Shown one piece after another: positions 23,612 through 25,371 of a DNA stretch of 25,371 nucleotides. The translations under genes and the position numbers were made by a program. The stretch covers positions 1-25,371 of the forward strand of contig CAYTTS010000013.1 in the NCBI GenBank assembly GCA_964440875.1, in the 5' to 3' direction. The notes below the pieces were generated by a model that was given only the letters and a program-made list of their open reading frames with translations, had not been told where the DNA came from and ran no database searches. How positions within the stretch are numbered: the first letter of the stretch is position 1; every line of letters starts with the position of its first letter. The DNA comes from JAAZDN01 sp964440875 (GTDB taxonomy: Bacteria > Bacillota_I > Bacilli_A > Erysipelotrichales > Erysipelotrichaceae).

Positions 23612-23863
23612 ATGTTAGTAACAGTATTAAAAGAAACTTATGTAATTGTTTTAAGTGAAAGTAGTAAAGATGAAAGATGGTTAAGCGATGCTGGATATGA
23701 TCCACTAGGTGAAGACTATTTTCAAGAGATATTTAAAGATCTAGACGCATTAGTAGAAGAAGTAAATTACTTACAAAGATATGGGGCAGTATTTGAAGAT
23801 AGTACAGATAATGATTCGCCATTTAAAGTTGTTGAAGATTTAAAGTTAGAAGGTTTTATTTAA
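23612..23863 (+). CDS. Small acidic protein of unknown function (83 residues)
   Basis: I do not recognise this protein. It has 83 residues, no Cys, no signal peptide and no membrane segment, and is strongly acidic (many Asp and Glu). The pattern is a beta-like start (MLVTVLKETYVIVL), then a middle part with DAGYDPLGEDYFQEIFKDLDALVEEVNYLQRYG that looks helical, and a short tail. AAGGAG precedes ATG 23612, eleven bases after the permease gene, and the FemABX gene starts 29 bases later, so it is very likely a real gene in the same operon. A cytosolic accessory or regulator of the transporter, or a lineage-specific protein, is possible; no function is assigned. Confidence 0.72.
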   Translation: MLVTVLKETYVIVLSESSKDERWLSDAGYDPLGEDYFQEIFKDLDALVEEVNYLQRYGAVFEDSTDNDSPFKVVEDLKLEGFI

Positions 23864-23892
23864 CCTTTAATGAAGTAGAATAGAGGAGTTAA

Positions 23893-25113
23893 ATGCTAGT
23901 TAAAGAAATTAATAGTCAAGAGTTTAGTCAGTTTTCAATTAATCATCCACAAGTATCTTTTTGGCAAAATGAAGGTATGGCCAAAAGAAGAGAATATGAT
24001 GGATGGAAGTATGTATATCTAGGTTTTTTTGAAGATGATAAGTTAATAGGTGCTGGTTTATTTTACAAAAGAAAGCTAATATTAAATAAATATACTTATG
24101 AATCATATGGGGGACCATTAATTGATTATAGTAAGATTAGTGAAGCACTTGAGGCATTGAAAGTTTATTTAGAAAATAACAATGTCTATGACTGTGTAAT
24201 TAATCCAAATTTAGTTGCTTATTATCATAATATTGAAGAGCAAACTAAAGTTGAAGCTAATGATTTTCTAAAAGTTAAAGAAAATATAATAGCAAGTGGT
24301 TTTAAAGAGTTTGATATTAGTAAAATAAATAGTCTTTTTAAATGGTTTTATAAAAAGGATTTAAAGCCATATGATTCTTTAGATGATATTCTTAATTCAT
24401 TTGATAGAGAGACAAGAAGACTTATTAATAATTCACAAAAACTTCCAATTACTATGGAAGAATTAGATGAGAGTAATCTCTATAGAGTAAAAGATTTAAT
24501 AGATATGACTGCTGATAATAAAGACTTCGCATCTCGAAATCTAGATTATTACAAACAGTTATATAAACATTTCAATGAAGTTCACGAAGTTAAGATGGTA
24601 GTTGTAACATTAAATGTTAGTGAATATAGAAAAGAATTATTAACTGAAGAGAGTGAATTAATCAATAAGATTGAAAAAGATACTGAGGCTAATACTAAAC
24701 GATCACTAAATCGTGCTAATCAAAATAAAGATGTCTTGAATGCTTTATTAAAGAAATTAGAAGCAATTGAAGATATTAAGGAAGAGAAAGTAGATTTATG
24801 TGGTGGAGTATTCTTCTTTATCGAAAATGAAGTAACTTATCTTTTAGGTGGAAGTAATAGTAAATACTTTGCCTTCAATGGACCTCAGTATATGCAATGG
24901 CAGATCTTTAAAGAGGCACACAAGCGTAATATTGAAGCATATGACTTCTATGGTACTCATGGACACTTTAGTGGCCACCCTGATCAAATAGGGGTATATA
25001 ACTTTAAAAAAGGTTTCAATGGCCAATTAATAGAAAACTTTGGCTACTTTGTATATGATGGAAAAGGAATCATAAACAAAGTAATTAATTTTATAAAAAA
25101 AATCAGAGGATAA
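23893..25113 (+). CDS. FemABX-family peptidoglycan bridge aminoacyltransferase
   Basis: The 406-residue protein belongs to the FemABX/MurM group, which transfers amino acids from aminoacyl-tRNA to the stem peptide of lipid-linked peptidoglycan precursors. The fold is a double GNAT: SFWQNEGMAKRREYDGWKYV at 21-40 and YESYGGPLIDY near 75 are in the first half. A charged helical hairpin (about 235-300), a tRNA-binding coiled coil in relatives, interrupts the second half. The end has YDFYGTHGHFSGHPDQIGVY followed by FKKGFNG, the family hallmark. GAGGAG lies upstream of ATG 23893. With the racemase fusion it shows that this organism makes a cell wall. Which amino acid is added cannot be told from sequence. 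Confidence 0.9.
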   Translation: MLVKEINSQEFSQFSINHPQVSFWQNEGMAKRREYDGWKYVYLGFFEDDKLIGAGLFYKRKLILNKYTYESYGGPLIDYSKISEALEALKVYLENNNVYDCVINPNLVAYYHNIEEQTKVEANDFLKVKENIIASGFKEFDISKINSLFKWFYKKDLKPYDSLDDILNSFDRETRRLINNSQKLPITMEELDESNLYRVKDLIDMTADNKDFASRNLDYYKQLYKHFNEVHEVKMVVVTLNVSEYRKELLTEESELINKIEKDTEANTKRSLNRANQNKDVLNALLKKLEAIEDIKEEKVDLCGGVFFFIENEVTYLLGGSNSKYFAFNGPQYMQWQIFKEAHKRNIEAYDFYGTHGHFSGHPDQIGVYNFKKGFNGQLIENFGYFVYDGKGIINKVINFIKKIRG

Positions 25114-25117
25114 AATA

Positions 25118-25138
25118 AGGGTCAGCAACGCTGACCCT
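25118..25138 (+). terminator. Perfect hairpin after the FemABX gene
   Basis: AGGGTCAGC (25118-25126) and GCTGACCCT (25130-25138) form a perfect 9-bp GC-rich stem with a three-base loop, four bases after the stop codon. On the plus strand it is followed by AACAATT, not by T. On the minus strand the following bases are TATTTTAT, so it would work better as a leftward terminator. It is the only candidate terminator before the tRNA. Confidence 0.5.
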
Positions 25139-25208
25139 AACAATTATCCATTAAAAAGCAAAATAATGTACAAAAGTATTAAATACTAGACAAAAACATG
25201 ATTAAGCC

Positions 25209-25237
25209 TTGCAATTTATACTCAAATAGTATATTAT
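25209..25237 (+). promoter_or_regulatory. Promoter of tRNA-Arg
   Basis: TTGCAA (25209-25214) and TATTAT (25232-25237) are 17 bases apart. Transcription would start near 25244, about 13 bases before the tRNA. The gap between the FemABX gene and this promoter (25139-25208) is AT-rich and holds nothing else that I recognise, apart from a small palindrome around AGTATTAAATACT. Confidence 0.7.
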
Positions 25238-25256
25238 TAATAAGCGTCAAACAGAT

Positions 25257-25333
25257 GTCTACGTAGCTCAGCTGGATAGAGCATCCGCCTTCTAAGCGGA
25301 CGGTCAGGGGTTCGAATCCCTTCGTGGACGCCA
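25257..25333 (+). tRNA. tRNA-Arg (anticodon UCU)
   Basis: The 77-base gene folds into a full cloverleaf. The acceptor stem GTCTACG (25257-25263) pairs with CGTGGAC (25323-25329, one G-U), followed by discriminator G and an encoded CCA (25331-25333). The D stem is GCTC/GAGC and the anticodon stem TCCGC/GCGGA (25284-25288, 25296-25300) holds loop CTTCTAA with anticodon TCT at 25291-25293. The T arm AGGGG/CCCTT closes TTCGAAT. It reads AGA and AGG codons. AGA is common in the genes of this window. No terminator is visible in the last 38 bases. Confidence 0.97.
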
Positions 25334-25371
25334 TTTAATAATTAACAGTGCGAACAGCCTTTAAACAAAGG

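Noticed and set aside
1..25371. Use of TGA as tryptophan (mycoplasma code)
   Set aside because: TGA ends several full-length conserved genes, including feoA, lspA and mutS2, and Trp is TGG throughout.
1..25371. CRISPR array, insertion sequence, prophage or toxin-antitoxin system
   Set aside because: No regularly spaced repeats, transposase, integrase or phage genes are present, and the gaps are too short to hide one.

Overview
The window reads as chromosomal DNA of a low-GC (about 30 % by eye) Gram-positive bacterium of the Bacillota. It is dense with genes, has strong AGGAGG-type ribosome binding sites, and uses TGA as a stop (feoA, lspA, mutS2 and others), so the mycoplasma code is excluded. 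The organism appears to build peptidoglycan (glutamate racemase, a FemABX-type bridge enzyme) and lipoproteins (LspA plus a lipoprotein). A small-genome lineage near Erysipelotrichia/Turicibacter or related groups is my guess; the exact taxon cannot be read from the sequence. There is no phage, insertion sequence, CRISPR array or obvious island.

Layout. (1) 4-2870: a leftward iron-uptake operon, feoA-feoB-small Cys-rich membrane protein, divergent from a DtxR-type regulator. Two inverted repeats in the shared gap look like its operators, giving a self-contained Fe(II) module. (2) 3025-4553: a lipoprotein with an Ig-like domain, and a Gx/HepS-I type small membrane protein. (3) 4678-8263: two overlapping half-transporter ABC exporter genes that form a typical heterodimer with one degenerate ATP site. 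(4) 8298-9945: an all-alpha dUTPase and a CCA/poly(A) nucleotidyltransferase, ended by a terminator. (5) 10046-13136: lspA, an RluD-type pseudouridine synthase, a rhomboid protease and a dCMP deaminase, tightly overlapped. (6) 13129-20030: rnhC (leftward) divergent from cvpA-mutS2, then uvrC and a glutamate racemase fused to a YfcE-type phosphoesterase. From memory this follows the rnhC...yshB...mutSB...uvrC...racE...ysnB order of Bacillus, with intervening genes lost. (7) 20041-25113: an ABC ATPase, a large FtsX-type permease with an extracellular coiled coil, an unrecognised 83-residue protein and a FemABX-family enzyme, probably one envelope-related operon. (8) 25257-25333: tRNA-Arg(UCU) with its own promoter.

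The most unusual points are the racemase-phosphoesterase fusion, an apparently leaderless uvrC whose extended -10 is built from the mutS2 stop codon, a recurrent promoter layout in which the ribosome binding site begins at the predicted transcription start, and the dual operator at feo. Most of the window is housekeeping. I see no clear novel multi-gene system, though the 20041-25113 cluster with its unrecognised small protein is the least understood part.
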